Positions 15,898 through 23,407 of a stretch of 39,701 nt of DNA are shown piece after piece. The position numbers and the translations under genes were made by a program. The stretch comes from JBFWIW01 sp050253535 (GTDB lineage Bacteria > Bacillota > Clostridia > Oscillospirales > Oscillospiraceae): the NCBI GenBank assembly GCA_050253535.1, contig JBFWIW010000020.1:1-39701 (forward strand), in the 5' to 3' direction. Positions within the stretch are counted from its first letter, which is position 1; each line of letters opens with the position of its first letter. The notes under the pieces were generated by a model, which saw only the letters and a list, made by a program, of their open reading frames with translations, was not told the origin of the DNA and searched no databases.

Positions 15898-16209
15898 ATA
15901 AACCTCCCACGCGCCACAACGCATTGTAATAAAGCCTCCCTCATGCCGGGAGGTTTTGCCCATCATTTTCGGCTTCAGAAGCTAGAAAACGGAACATTAA
16001 GTGCATGGTGTAAAATTTTTCACAATATCCTCTCTCTATCAATTATATCGTAAATATTTAACAACTTTCTTTACTATTATTTTAATACAAACGGCACTGG
16101 GAAGCAACACCTTGTATCCGTCAAATGTCACCGTATCCTTTTAGTAACCGTATTGTTGTTGCAATCGGCATTTTCTTGGTATAGAATGTCAAAGAATTGA
16201 GGTGATGTG
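15898..16209. other. Divergent intergenic region between udp and the 16210 gene
   Basis: No gene is seen. The udp side (minus) has the hairpin CCTCCC/GGGAGG at 15935-15953, whose arm repeats the ribosome-site sequence of udp, so it may influence udp expression. The rest is AT-rich with the promoter for the plus-strand gene at 16159-16187. Confidence 0.5.
16159..16187 (+). promoter_or_regulatory. Likely promoter of the 16210 gene
   Basis: TTGCAA (16159-16164), a 17-base spacer and TAGAAT (16182-16187) lie 22 bases upstream of the ATG. Confidence 0.55.
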
Positions 16210-16869
16210 ATGAAAGTTCCAGTCAAATATGCTCTAAGCGCGCTGCTGGGTTTTCTGATTGGCGCTACCGCTCTATTCGCATTCTTCAGACTATCTGACT
16301 CAACAAGTGTCAAAAAGTTTATAGTACCGGATTACTCCGAGGCACGCAGCGGTATAAGTATCAGTTCGAATAACTCCAACCTTGTCGACCTTGCTCTCGA
16401 CGTTTCCGAATACATAAAAAACAAAGATTATGAATCGCTCTCCAGCGTCATCCACCCATCTCTTGGTGTAGTATTCATTCCTTATTCCACCGTCGATTTC
16501 TCTTCGAACAAACGTTTCTCCGCGTCTGAAGTGGCCTCATTCGGTGCAAGCGATACTACATATGTGTGGGGCATAATGGATGGGACGGGAGATCCCATTG
16601 AGATGACCCCTTCGGAATATTTTGCACGTTTCGTTTTCAACGTTGATTACACTCAAGCCTCCACAATCGGGGTAAACCGCATCGTCCAATCCGGCAATGC
16701 ACTCGAAAATGTGACGGACGAGTTTCCAAACTCAAAATTCATAGACCTATATTACCCAGGAACTGCCGAATACAACAATTTGGACTGGTCGACGCTCAGA
16801 CTCGTATTTGAAGAATTTGATGGGGAATATATGCTGACCGCTATTATCCACAGCGAATGGACAGTTTAA
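16210..16869 (+). CDS. Membrane-anchored extracytoplasmic protein of unknown function
   Basis: A 219-residue protein with one N-terminal membrane segment (about 7-26) that acts as signal or anchor, and an extracytoplasmic domain of about 185 residues. The domain includes SSVIHPSLGVVFIPYSTVDF, an Asp/Gly-rich WGIMDGTGDPIEMTPSEYF and a closing LRLVFEEFDGEYML. From memory, similar HP-GV-F-PY proteins occur in Firmicutes beside cell-surface genes, but none has a defined function that I can name. GAGGTG just before the ATG (preceded by an in-frame GTG) supports the start. It is a single gene with its own promoter and terminator. Confidence 0.8.
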   Translation: MKVPVKYALSALLGFLIGATALFAFFRLSDSTSVKKFIVPDYSEARSGISISSNNSNLVDLALDVSEYIKNKDYESLSSVIHPSLGVVFIPYSTVDFSSNKRFSASEVASFGASDTTYVWGIMDGTGDPIEMTPSEYFARFVFNVDYTQASTIGVNRIVQSGNALENVTDEFPNSKFIDLYYPGTAEYNNLDWSTLRLVFEEFDGEYMLTAIIHSEWTV

Positions 16870-16880
16870 ATTAAATAATA

Positions 16881-16923
16881 AAATAAAACAGCATCGGGAA
16901 ATGTTCCCGATGCTGTTTTATTT
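16881..16923 (+). terminator. Strong intrinsic terminator
   Basis: A perfect 20-bp stem (AAATAAAACAGCATCGGGAA and its complement) has a 3-base ATG loop and an AT-rich flank. It ends the 16210-16869 transcript. Confidence 0.92.
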
Positions 16924-17022
16924 TACATTTTTAAAAGTACTTTATATGCAGATAATATTTGTGTGCAAGGAGAACAAAGATTTATTATAGGGCCTTTAAG
17001 GCTAATCACATGGGAGGAAAAA

Positions 17023-17319
17023 ATGAAAAAAACTCTGTTTTTGATACTCGCTCTCTCTATGGTGTTATCATGCGCGGGCTGCCGTGGTTATGTTACTACC
17101 ACAGACGGAACCATTAATGGCACTACTACCGACGGAACCGTCCAGAATTACAGCACCGATGGAACTGTCAGGGATTACACCACAAATGTCGTTCCTGACA
17201 CCAACGTCCGTGTTAATGACAATATCATTAACGGGACCAGAAACGACCTTACAAAACGTCCCAACGCAAGACCGGGCCAGGCCGGCTCGATGGACTACCG
17301 GGGTTCTTTGGCTTACTAA
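17023..17319 (+). CDS. Small lipoprotein with Thr-Asp-Gly-Thr repeats
   Basis: A 98-residue predicted lipoprotein. The signal peptide MKKTLFLILALSMVLSCAGC ends in a lipobox with two possible acylated cysteines (17 and 20). After it are three short imperfect repeats of T-D-G-T-(I/V)-x-(N/D), then a polar Asn/Arg-rich tail and MDYRGSLAY at the end. No catalytic motif and no family are recognised. GGGAGG six bases before ATG 17023 fixes the start. It has a terminator on both sides, so it is transcribed alone. Confidence 0.85.
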   Translation: MKKTLFLILALSMVLSCAGCRGYVTTTDGTINGTTTDGTVQNYSTDGTVRDYTTNVVPDTNVRVNDNIINGTRNDLTKRPNARPGQAGSMDYRGSLAY

Positions 17320-17331
17320 TTTAATAAAAAA

Positions 17332-17371
17332 GCAAAACAGTCCGAAACTATGATGTGTCGGACTGTTTTGC
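17332..17371. terminator. Terminator between the lipoprotein gene and ribU
   Basis: GCAAAACAGTCCGA pairs perfectly with TCGGACTGTTTTGC around a 12-base loop. It lies between convergent genes and may serve both. Confidence 0.85.
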
Positions 17372-17384
17372 ATATTCAATTATG

Positions 17385-18047
17385 TTACTTTTGCTCTGTT
17401 ATTGTTTTGTTCTTTCTTAGTTCAGCCTTTATGAGAGGTGATACTCTCTTGTAAAGCGGCAGCGCAATAATTGAGATTACAACACCTTTCAGCAGATTAA
17501 ACGGGCAGAATGAATACAATATAAGAGTGAATTTATCATGTATGGCGGGAATAACTGCGGAACCCATTGCGACGACAGCGTCAACTCCGCCCGCGTCTTT
17601 GAAAAATACTGCGCCGTAAAACGGCACCATCACATAATAGTTCATAAGAGCCCCGGCTATTATCATAGCGGCAGTTCCGATGCAAAGTGATATAATCGCC
17701 CCAATTTTCGTGTGGCGGCGGCCGTAGTACGCTCCTGCCGACATAACAAAAGCCGAGCCAACGATGAAATTCGCCAGGTCTCCCACTCCGCCAGTCGTAC
17801 TCACGGTAGCCCAATGCAGGGCACATTTGACAAATTCAATCAGCATACCGGCAACGGGGCCGAGAGCAAATGACCCAATAAGCGGAAAGATGTCGGATAA
17901 ATCGAGCTTCAGAAATGACGGAAAAAACGGCAGAGCAAATTCCAGAAGCATGACGACATAGGATAGAACTCCCATCATCGCTACCTTTGCAATAAGAGTG
18001 GGTGTAATTTTTGTTTTTTGTACATTGATTTTTAAATTAGTTAACAT
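17385..18047 (-). CDS. ribU: Riboflavin ECF transporter S component
   Basis: A 220-residue substrate-binding subunit of an energy-coupling-factor riboflavin transporter. It has six membrane segments and typical RibU sequence: LEFALPFFPSFLKLDLSDIF, the GFxLGPxxG-like SFALGPVAGMLIEFVK, and GDLANFIVGSAF. It works with the shared EcfA/A'/T module, which is not in this window. GAGGAG before ATG 18047 sets the start. The FMN riboswitch and terminator immediately upstream confirm the substrate and mean that FMN excess shuts the gene off. Confidence 0.96.
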   Translation of the reverse strand: MLTNLKINVQKTKITPTLIAKVAMMGVLSYVVMLLEFALPFFPSFLKLDLSDIFPLIGSFALGPVAGMLIEFVKCALHWATVSTTGGVGDLANFIVGSAFVMSAGAYYGRRHTKIGAIISLCIGTAAMIIAGALMNYYVMVPFYGAVFFKDAGGVDAVVAMGSAVIPAIHDKFTLILYSFCPFNLLKGVVISIIALPLYKRVSPLIKAELRKNKTITEQK

Positions 18048-18064
18048 AATATCTCTCCTCTCAA

Positions 18065-18097
18065 ATAAAAAAGCGCCCGAAAACAATCTTCGGGCGC
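18065..18097 (-). terminator. Riboswitch-controlled terminator of ribU
   Basis: On the minus strand GCGCCCGAA/TTCGGGCGC (18073-18097) is followed by TTTTTTATTT (18063-18072). It lies between the aptamer and the ribU ribosome site, the usual expression platform. Confidence 0.92.
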
Positions 18098-18133
18098 ACT
18101 AATACAAAAAAACATATAGAAATGTCTATATAT

Positions 18134-18242
18134 GTCTTCTCTCATCCAGACTATACTGTCGGTATCGGAATCTAACCGATTCTGCGCTTTCACGCTCGCG
18201 GACTTTGACCGCCGGTCGGGAATCACACCCTGCCCTGAAGAC
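18134..18242 (-). promoter_or_regulatory. FMN riboswitch (RFN element)
   Basis: On the minus strand the conserved RFN core is clear. It has CTTCAGGGCAGGGTG at the 5' side, GATTCCCGACCGGCGG, AAAGTCCGCGAGCG, CAGTATAGTCTGGATGAGAG and closing GAAGAC, with P1 formed by GTCTTC/GAAGAC. FMN binding favours the downstream terminator. It controls ribU. Confidence 0.97.
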
Positions 18243-18285
18243 CCTCCGCTAAATAATAGCGGGGACATTATTGAATTACAGTGAT

Positions 18286-18313
18286 ATTATAACACTTGAT
18301 ATTAAAAATGCAA
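18286..18313 (-). promoter_or_regulatory. Promoter of the FMN riboswitch-ribU transcript
   Basis: On the minus strand TTGCAT (18308-18313), a 16-base spacer and TATAAT (18286-18291) lie about 43 bases before the aptamer. Confidence 0.75.
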
Positions 18314-18320
18314 CTCTTTT

Positions 18321-18349
18321 TTGACAAAAGGAAGAATATAGCTTAAACT
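18321..18349 (+). promoter_or_regulatory. Promoter of the SLOG gene
   Basis: A consensus TTGACA (18321-18326), a 17-base spacer and TAAACT (18344-18349) give a leader of only about a dozen bases before the ATG. Confidence 0.65.
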
Positions 18350-18367
18350 GTAACGAATGACCGTAAT

Positions 18368-18910
18368 ATGGAAACAAACGAAAGGACATTTACGCGCTTG
18401 GAAAAGCTCATTAATCCGGGGAACACCTGCTGTTTCACCGGTCACCGACCCAGCAAACTGCCGTGGCGTATGAACGAATCTGATCCACGGTGTTTTAAGC
18501 TGCGTGATAAACTATATGACATAGCCGATGCGGTGTATCTCTCCGGAATCACACACTTCATATGCGGAATGGCCCAGGGCTGCGACATGTACTTCTGCGA
18601 AGAAGTCCTGCGTCTTCGCAAAAAACATCCGGACATTACGATAGAGGCCGCAATTCCCTGTGAAACACAGGCTAGTACCTGGCCCGAGGATATAAGGAAC
18701 CGTTATTTTAAACTTGTCGGCAAGTGTGATATGGAAACGCTCATCAGCTGCAAATATACACCCGACTGCATGATAAAGCGCAACAAGTATATGGTCGAAA
18801 ACTCTTCCGTGCTCATTGCCGTCTTTGACGGGACTTTCGGCGGTACTATGCAGACGATTAACTATGCAAATAAGAAGGGGCTTGAAATAATTGAAATCAA
18901 GCCTTGTTAA
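18368..18910 (+). CDS. SLOG-fold DUF1273/YpsA-like protein
   Basis: A 180-residue protein of the YpsA/DUF1273 branch of the SLOG superfamily. CCFTGHRPSKLPW near the N-terminus is the family signature. A GMAQGCDMYFCEEV loop (nucleotide-type binding) follows, and the C-terminal half has SSVLIAVFDGTFGGT. SLOG proteins bind nucleotide-derived ligands; YpsA in Bacillus affects cell division, but the exact role is unsettled. The ATG has no clear ribosome site and the predicted leader is very short, so translation may start in an unusual way or the start may lie a little downstream. It stands alone between ribU (divergent) and glycerate kinase. Confidence 0.88.
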   Translation: METNERTFTRLEKLINPGNTCCFTGHRPSKLPWRMNESDPRCFKLRDKLYDIADAVYLSGITHFICGMAQGCDMYFCEEVLRLRKKHPDITIEAAIPCETQASTWPEDIRNRYFKLVGKCDMETLISCKYTPDCMIKRNKYMVENSSVLIAVFDGTFGGTMQTINYANKKGLEIIEIKPC

Positions 18911-18978
18911 ATGTATTTTTGATATGATAAAATAAACGGCGGAGTTCTAAAAACATATGACTTTATACGGAGGCTGAA

Positions 18979-20112
18979 ATGCAAAAGTGCATCGTTATTC
19001 CTGACTCCTTTAAAGGGTCGATCTCAAGCGTTGAGATATGCCACATAGCAAAAAACAGCATTGCAAAGATATTTCCTGATTGTGAGGTCATAACCCTCCC
19101 GGTGGCTGACGGCGGCGAGGGTACAGTCGAATGTTTTTTGCAGGCAATAGACGGTTCGGTAGCCATAAAGACCGATGTCAGCGGTCCTTACGGCGAGCCG
19201 GTCAGCGCCGATTACGCGCGTATCGGCAGTACCGCGATCATTGAGATGGCCGCGACGGCCGGTCTGCCTATGGTACGCGAAAACAAGAACCCAAAGCTCA
19301 CAACGACCTTTGGGGTCGGCCAGCAAATGCTTCACGCGATAAAAAACGGTGCAAAGGAAATCGTCCTCGGTCTCGGCGGTTCAGCGACGAATGACGGCGG
19401 CTGCGGCTGTGCCGCGGCGCTCGGAACTAAATTTTACAATGCCTCGGGTGATAGCTTCATACCGGCCGGCGGAACACTTGACAAGATAGCACAAATAGAT
19501 GTCTCTCAGACAAAAGCGCTTCTTGCTGGGGTAAAGGTCACAGCGATGTGCGATATTGACAACCCGATGTATGGAAAAACCGGAGCAGCATACATTTTCG
19601 GGCCTCAGAAGGGCGCAGACCCCGAAATGATAGAGTTTCTGGACGGGCAGCTGCGCAGTCTGGACAGATCCATTAAGCGAAGTCTCGGCCTTGATGTTTC
19701 ACAGATTCCAGGCTCGGGCGCAGCAGGAGCGTTCGGCGCGGGCTGTGTCGCTTTCTTCAGCGCAGAACTAAAACCCGGCATTGAGGTCGTCCTGGACACT
19801 GTACACTTCAGCGAGCTGCTCGACGGTGCCGACATGGTGTTTACCGGCGAGGGCAGGATTGACAGTCAGAGCCTTCGCGGAAAAGTTGTCATCGGAGTTG
19901 CTCGCCGCGCTGTTAAAAAGAACGTTCCAGTTATCGCCGTAGTCGGCGACGTACAGGACGACGCATACGGAGCTTACGATATGGGCGTTTCGGCTATATT
20001 CAGCATAAACCGCCTCGCCATTCCCTTCAAGGACGCAAAGCCCCGCTCAAAGGAGGATTACGCCCATACCTTTGAGGATGTCCTGCGGCTCATAAAAGCG
20101 GCAGAAAAATAA
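18979..20112 (+). CDS. glxK: Glycerate kinase, GlxK/GarK family
   Basis: A 377-residue type I glycerate kinase, which uses ATP to phosphorylate glycerate (usually at position 2) for entry into glycolysis. Recognisable segments are PDSFKGSISS, LPVADGGEGTVECF, TTFGVGQQM, GLGGSATNDGGCGCAAALG and the C-terminal VFTGEGRIDSQSLRGKV. Length matches the family. GGAGG precedes the ATG. It is probably transcribed alone and ends at a strong terminator (20122-20150). Two-carbon or sugar-acid pathway genes are not adjacent, although an HpcH/HpaI aldolase lies far away at 38758. Confidence 0.96.
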   Translation: MQKCIVIPDSFKGSISSVEICHIAKNSIAKIFPDCEVITLPVADGGEGTVECFLQAIDGSVAIKTDVSGPYGEPVSADYARIGSTAIIEMAATAGLPMVRENKNPKLTTTFGVGQQMLHAIKNGAKEIVLGLGGSATNDGGCGCAAALGTKFYNASGDSFIPAGGTLDKIAQIDVSQTKALLAGVKVTAMCDIDNPMYGKTGAAYIFGPQKGADPEMIEFLDGQLRSLDRSIKRSLGLDVSQIPGSGAAGAFGAGCVAFFSAELKPGIEVVLDTVHFSELLDGADMVFTGEGRIDSQSLRGKVVIGVARRAVKKNVPVIAVVGDVQDDAYGAYDMGVSAIFSINRLAIPFKDAKPRSKEDYAHTFEDVLRLIKAAEK

Positions 20113-20121
20113 ATAATACGA

Positions 20122-20150
20122 AAAGCGCCGGAGCCTAACTCCGGCGCTTT
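20122..20150 (+). terminator. Terminator after glycerate kinase
   Basis: A perfect 12-bp stem AAAGCGCCGGAG/CTCCGGCGCTTT with loop CCTAA is followed by AGTTTTCTT. Confidence 0.9.
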
Positions 20151-20340
20151 AGTTTTCTTCAAAAACCTCACAGAGCCTTCGCCAAAGGCGAAAATAAAGT
20201 TGAAATTATTTTTCCGGCGGCATGTACGGCGGAAAAAATTCCCCGACCCACGGCAAATCGTGCCGCAAAGCCGGGGGTTTCCAAGGGGTTTTGGATGCCT
20301 CATGAAGTATGTCGATATCGATTTAACGACATACTAAAAG
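20151..20340. other. Hairpin-rich intergenic stretch between convergent genes
   Basis: No gene is seen. It holds TTCGCC/GGCGAA (20178-20192), a TTTTTCCG/CGGAAAAA inverted repeat around 20210-20237 enclosing the motif shared with 15049-15068, and a 9-bp stem AGTATGTCG/CGACATACT (20306-20335) directly after the minus-strand gene. None has a good T tract for that strand. Confidence 0.5.
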
Positions 20341-20901
20341 TCAATTGCATTTATACTGCTCTCTTCCGAGTGTAAATATATCCGCTCCAGTACTGTCCAC
20401 GGCTACGGTGAGCGGAAGTTTGTCTATTATAAGGCGTTTGACCGACTCACAGCCCAGTTCCGGGAAAGCTATCTCTTCCGCGGTTTTGATATGTTTAGCT
20501 ATGAGCGCGCCGGCGCCGCCTACCGCGCAGAAATAAACCGACCTGTTTCTGACAATCGCGTCTATTACTTCTTTTGAGCGCTCGCCTTTCCCTATCGTAG
20601 CCAAGAGCCCCATGTCCAAAAGCCGGGGAGTAAATCTGTCCATCCTCGCCGATGTCGTAGGCCCGCAGGAGCCGACAGCCATCCCGTTTTTGCCGGGGGT
20701 CGGACCAGCGTAGTATATTATGGCACCCTTTATCGGAAAGGGCAGCTCTTTTCCCTTGTCAATTAGTCCGAATATCTCCTTATGCGCCGCGTCGCGCGAG
20801 GTATAGACCGTACCGGAGAGAAGTACTCTGCAGCCCACCTTAAGCTCTGGTATGCTGCAACACAACTCCTTTGTATTTATCTCAAAAACTTTGTCTGTCA
20901 A
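20341..20901 (-). CDS. Fe-S hydro-lyase beta subunit (fumarase / tartrate dehydratase beta type)
   Basis: A 186-residue protein matching the beta subunit (C-terminal domain) of class I fumarase or L-tartrate dehydratase. Landmarks are VGCRVLLSGTVYTSRDAAHK, YYAGPTPGKNGMAVGSCGPT, TSARMDRFTP and LGCESVKRLII. The open frame reaches ATG 20961, but that start lies 50 bases inside the upstream gene. TTG 20901 has GAGG eight bases before it, gives the usual beta-subunit length, and starts just after the upstream stop, so it is used here. The alpha subunit that carries the [4Fe-4S] cluster normally lies directly upstream; here the upstream gene is DivIVA-like and no alpha subunit is in the window. Confidence 0.88.
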   Translation of the reverse strand: MTDKVFEINTKELCCSIPELKVGCRVLLSGTVYTSRDAAHKEIFGLIDKGKELPFPIKGAIIYYAGPTPGKNGMAVGSCGPTTSARMDRFTPRLLDMGLLATIGKGERSKEVIDAIVRNRSVYFCAVGGAGALIAKHIKTAEEIAFPELGCESVKRLIIDKLPLTVAVDSTGADIFTLGREQYKCN

Positions 20902-20911
20902 GTTAATGTCC

Positions 20912-21394
20912 TCACTTTTCAGCGATAGAATTTCCGGTCTTTTCACATTCGCCTTTAACATATTCGGAGAGCTCGCTGAAGCGCTCGCCCGTTTTCGAAA
21001 ACACGGAAGTTATTAGCGAAAGACTATCCCCCAGCCTAGTAAGTTCACACCGTAAATGGTTCGTTGTGACTTCCATGTCCGTCCGGACATTTTCATATTT
21101 ATCCTTAAGCTCATCCAGGAAACGGACAGCGTCGGATACAGCGGAAACCCTGACTTCCTCGGCGCGCTTTTCAGCCGCGGTGAGCTCTTCCCTTGCCGTT
21201 TTAAGCTCCCGCTCTATGTTCTTGAGCCTTTCACCATATTCCTCACGCTCAGCGTTCAGCTCATCCTCAAGCTTCTGCGTTTTTTCCTTGTATTCGTTGC
21301 GCTCGCCGGCAATCTTTTCAAGATATGCAACCACATCGCCACGGTCAAATCCGCCAAAAACAGACGTCCTGAACCTTCCCGTTACGTCACCCAT
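20912..21394 (-). CDS. DivIVA-like coiled-coil protein
   Basis: A 160-residue cytoplasmic protein. The N-terminus FRTSVFGGFDRGDVVAYLEK matches the DivIVA/GpsB-type membrane-curvature domain, where F-GFD is the usual pattern. It is followed by a long charged coiled coil (about 28-145). It lacks the long C-terminal part of true DivIVA and is best called a DivIVA-domain protein, possibly involved in division or cell polarity. GGGAG upstream supports the ATG. Its stop TGA lies ten bases before the TTG start of the hydro-lyase beta subunit, so the pair is cotranscribed, an odd combination. Confidence 0.85.
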   Translation of the reverse strand: MGDVTGRFRTSVFGGFDRGDVVAYLEKIAGERNEYKEKTQKLEDELNAEREEYGERLKNIERELKTAREELTAAEKRAEEVRVSAVSDAVRFLDELKDKYENVRTDMEVTTNHLRCELTRLGDSLSLITSVFSKTGERFSELSEYVKGECEKTGNSIAEK

Positions 21395-21511
21395 GTTCGG
21401 CTCCCGCCTTTCTGCGTTTTCTTTGGGATATTATAGGACATATTATCACATTTTTATTAATAAAACAACAAATAATATGATTGGGCTGCGGTTTCTGTTT
21501 TGCGATTTTGC

Positions 21512-21540
21512 TTTACAGGGCGCGGCAGTTTTGCTATAAT
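21512..21540 (+). promoter_or_regulatory. Promoter of tRNA-Arg
   Basis: TTTACA (21512-21517), a 17-base spacer and TATAAT (21535-21540) lie 27 bases before the tRNA. Confidence 0.85.
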
Positions 21541-21567
21541 ACTCCATGCGGCTGATACCGCACCTAT

Positions 21568-21644
21568 GCGCCCGTAGCTCAGCTGGATAGAGCGTTGGAC
21601 TCCGACTCCAAAGGTCGCAGATTCGAATTCTGTCGGGCGTACCA
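21568..21644 (+). tRNA. tRNA-Arg (anticodon CCG)
   Basis: A 77-base cloverleaf with acceptor GCGCCCG pairing CGGGCGT (terminal G-U), anticodon loop CTCCGAC, a GATTCGAATTC T arm and an encoded ACCA. It is a single-tRNA transcript with its own promoter and terminator. Confidence 0.96.
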
Positions 21645-21683
21645 AAAAGAAAGAACAGGTTTTTGCCTGTTCTTTCTTTTTGG
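21642..21683 (+). terminator. Terminator of tRNA-Arg built on its CCA end
   Basis: A perfect 18-bp stem has its 5' arm starting with the tRNA's own CCA. A T-rich loop and a CTTTCTTTTTGG arm follow. Confidence 0.85.
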
Positions 21684-21868
21684 TTCCCCCGCCTTTGTCA
21701 GCGGCAGCCGAGCGTGAAAGCTTCACAATTTATTATTTGCGGCGGCGAAATTAATTTACCACTCGCACCCGACCCATCTATCGATGGGTTTAAGGTTTAC
21801 TTAGGTTTTAGCCGATTGGAAAATACATTCAAATATTTTTGGGGTTCAATACTACTTGCAAAGCTGAT

Positions 21869-23158
21869 TTAGTTCTGTTTTTTGCCGTTTTCGGAAGGAA
21901 ATCCGGAAAATGTTCTTGTAAAATTGTTGTCACGGTCCAGCAGGCTTTCCACCGTATCATAACCCAGCATATGGAGCAAATCCAGGACATAAGAGTTGTC
22001 AGCCGGAGTCTGAATTTTCGCCTCTTCTCCGTAACGGTTTACGCAATCTCGGGCTAATTCTCTGTCAATCAAAGATTTTGGCCCTCCGACGCATCCGCCG
22101 CGGCAGCCCATTCCCTCAATAAAATTAGCGCCGATGCTGCCTTCGGATATTTCCTTCAGAAGCCTTTTGCAGTCAATAATTCCATCGGCCTGCTGTGCTT
22201 TCAGCGGTATTTTTCTGTCCGGGCGCAGCTTATCCAGGGTCATTTGAACAGCTTCGCTGACGCCCGCTGTCCTCGCATAGATTCGTCCCGCTCTGGAAGA
22301 ATGATCGCTCTGACTCTCTTCCAGCCTCTCGGGATATATATCTATTATTCTGAAGAGCTCCGTAATTTCTTCAAAAGTGAGCACATAATCCACAGCATCC
22401 GCAACATCCCTTTCACGGGCTTCCGCCTTTTTGGCAAGGCATGGCCCTATAAATACGGTTTTAGCATCCGGGTGAAGTTTCTTAATCGATCTGCCGCAAG
22501 CCACCATCGGCGAGACGGAAGGCGGCACATGAGGAATCATCGTCTGATAAAACTTGCGGATGAGCGCCACCCACATGGGGCAGCAGCAGCTCGTCAGCAG
22601 AAAATCCTTATCGTTCTTGATTTCGCGGTCAAATTCCAGTGCCTCCTTCAGCGTTAATATATCGGCGAAAAGCGCCACTTCGATCATTCCGTAAAAGCCC
22701 AGGCATTTAAACGCGCTCCTGAGCTTGCCGGAAGTGACATCGGCGCTGAACTGGCCTGAAAACGCTGGCGCGATCATGGCATAGACCGGCGTTTTTTTAT
22801 CTTTAAGTACAGATATTACCGCAACCGAATCTTTTCGGCCTTCTAATGACTTCTCGGGGCAGGCGTCGATACATTCACCACAGCCCGTACAGTTTCGATT
22901 AATTATCATATTGCCGTTCTTGTCACGCTTTATAGCTTCAAACAGACACGCCGCTTCGCATCTGCTTCTTTCACCTGGCAGGCAGGTGCAAGTCCCGCTT
23001 TTAATAACAGGCGGTTCATTTTCGGGGTGCAGGATAATGTCAAGCAATTTGGCTTCAGAAGGTGTACCTTCTTCACGTATCTTCCTGCAGGTGTTGTTAA
23101 GCTCGCCTTTAAGGCTTGCTTTTTCAAGCTCTTCTGTAATTTTTCTATATTTCTCCAA
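21869..23158 (-). CDS. [FeFe]-hydrogenase-like H-cluster protein with two ferredoxin-type clusters
   Basis: A 429-residue protein with an N-terminal helical region and two [4Fe-4S] sets. The first is unusual (Cys57, 59, 67, 71: CTC...C...C) and the second is a classic CTGCGECIDAC motif (90-100). The H-cluster domain follows, with L1 as TSCCCPMW (189-196), L2 as GPCLAKK (238-244) and L3 as EGMGCRGGCVGGP (348-360), so all four ligand cysteines are present. TSCCCP in place of TSCCP points to the less studied group B-type enzymes rather than the classic HydA group A. It may make or sense H2. The start is TTG 23158 with GGAGG eleven bases upstream. No maturases or partner subunits are adjacent. 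Confidence 0.9.
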   Translation of the reverse strand: MEKYRKITEELEKASLKGELNNTCRKIREEGTPSEAKLLDIILHPENEPPVIKSGTCTCLPGERSRCEAACLFEAIKRDKNGNMIINRNCTGCGECIDACPEKSLEGRKDSVAVISVLKDKKTPVYAMIAPAFSGQFSADVTSGKLRSAFKCLGFYGMIEVALFADILTLKEALEFDREIKNDKDFLLTSCCCPMWVALIRKFYQTMIPHVPPSVSPMVACGRSIKKLHPDAKTVFIGPCLAKKAEARERDVADAVDYVLTFEEITELFRIIDIYPERLEESQSDHSSRAGRIYARTAGVSEAVQMTLDKLRPDRKIPLKAQQADGIIDCKRLLKEISEGSIGANFIEGMGCRGGCVGGPKSLIDRELARDCVNRYGEEAKIQTPADNSYVLDLLHMLGYDTVESLLDRDNNFTRTFSGFPSENGKKQN

Positions 23159-23317
23159 AATACAAATAACCTCCTGTCTTTTAAATGAATCTCTAATTAT
23201 AGAATACTAGTTATAATTTTATAATCAATCCTGTCCCTGATAAAATTATATATTTGAAAAACAATTGCCAAATTTAATCAAGAAACTAATTTTCAATTGC
23301 ACAGAACGTGAGTACGT

Positions 23318-23356
23318 TCAAAAAGAAGGGCAGGAATTACCTGCCCTTCTTTTTGA
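23318..23356. terminator. Bidirectional terminator downstream of the Asn/Ser-rich gene
   Basis: A perfect 17-bp stem TCAAAAAGAAGGGCAGG and its complement surround loop AATTA. It has the correct polarity for the minus-strand gene at 23408-23764; on the plus strand no gene precedes it. Confidence 0.88.
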
Positions 23357-23407
23357 TTTTTCCCGCGGTTACAATTTTGAAACCGCAGGTTCAAAATATC
23401 CAAACTT

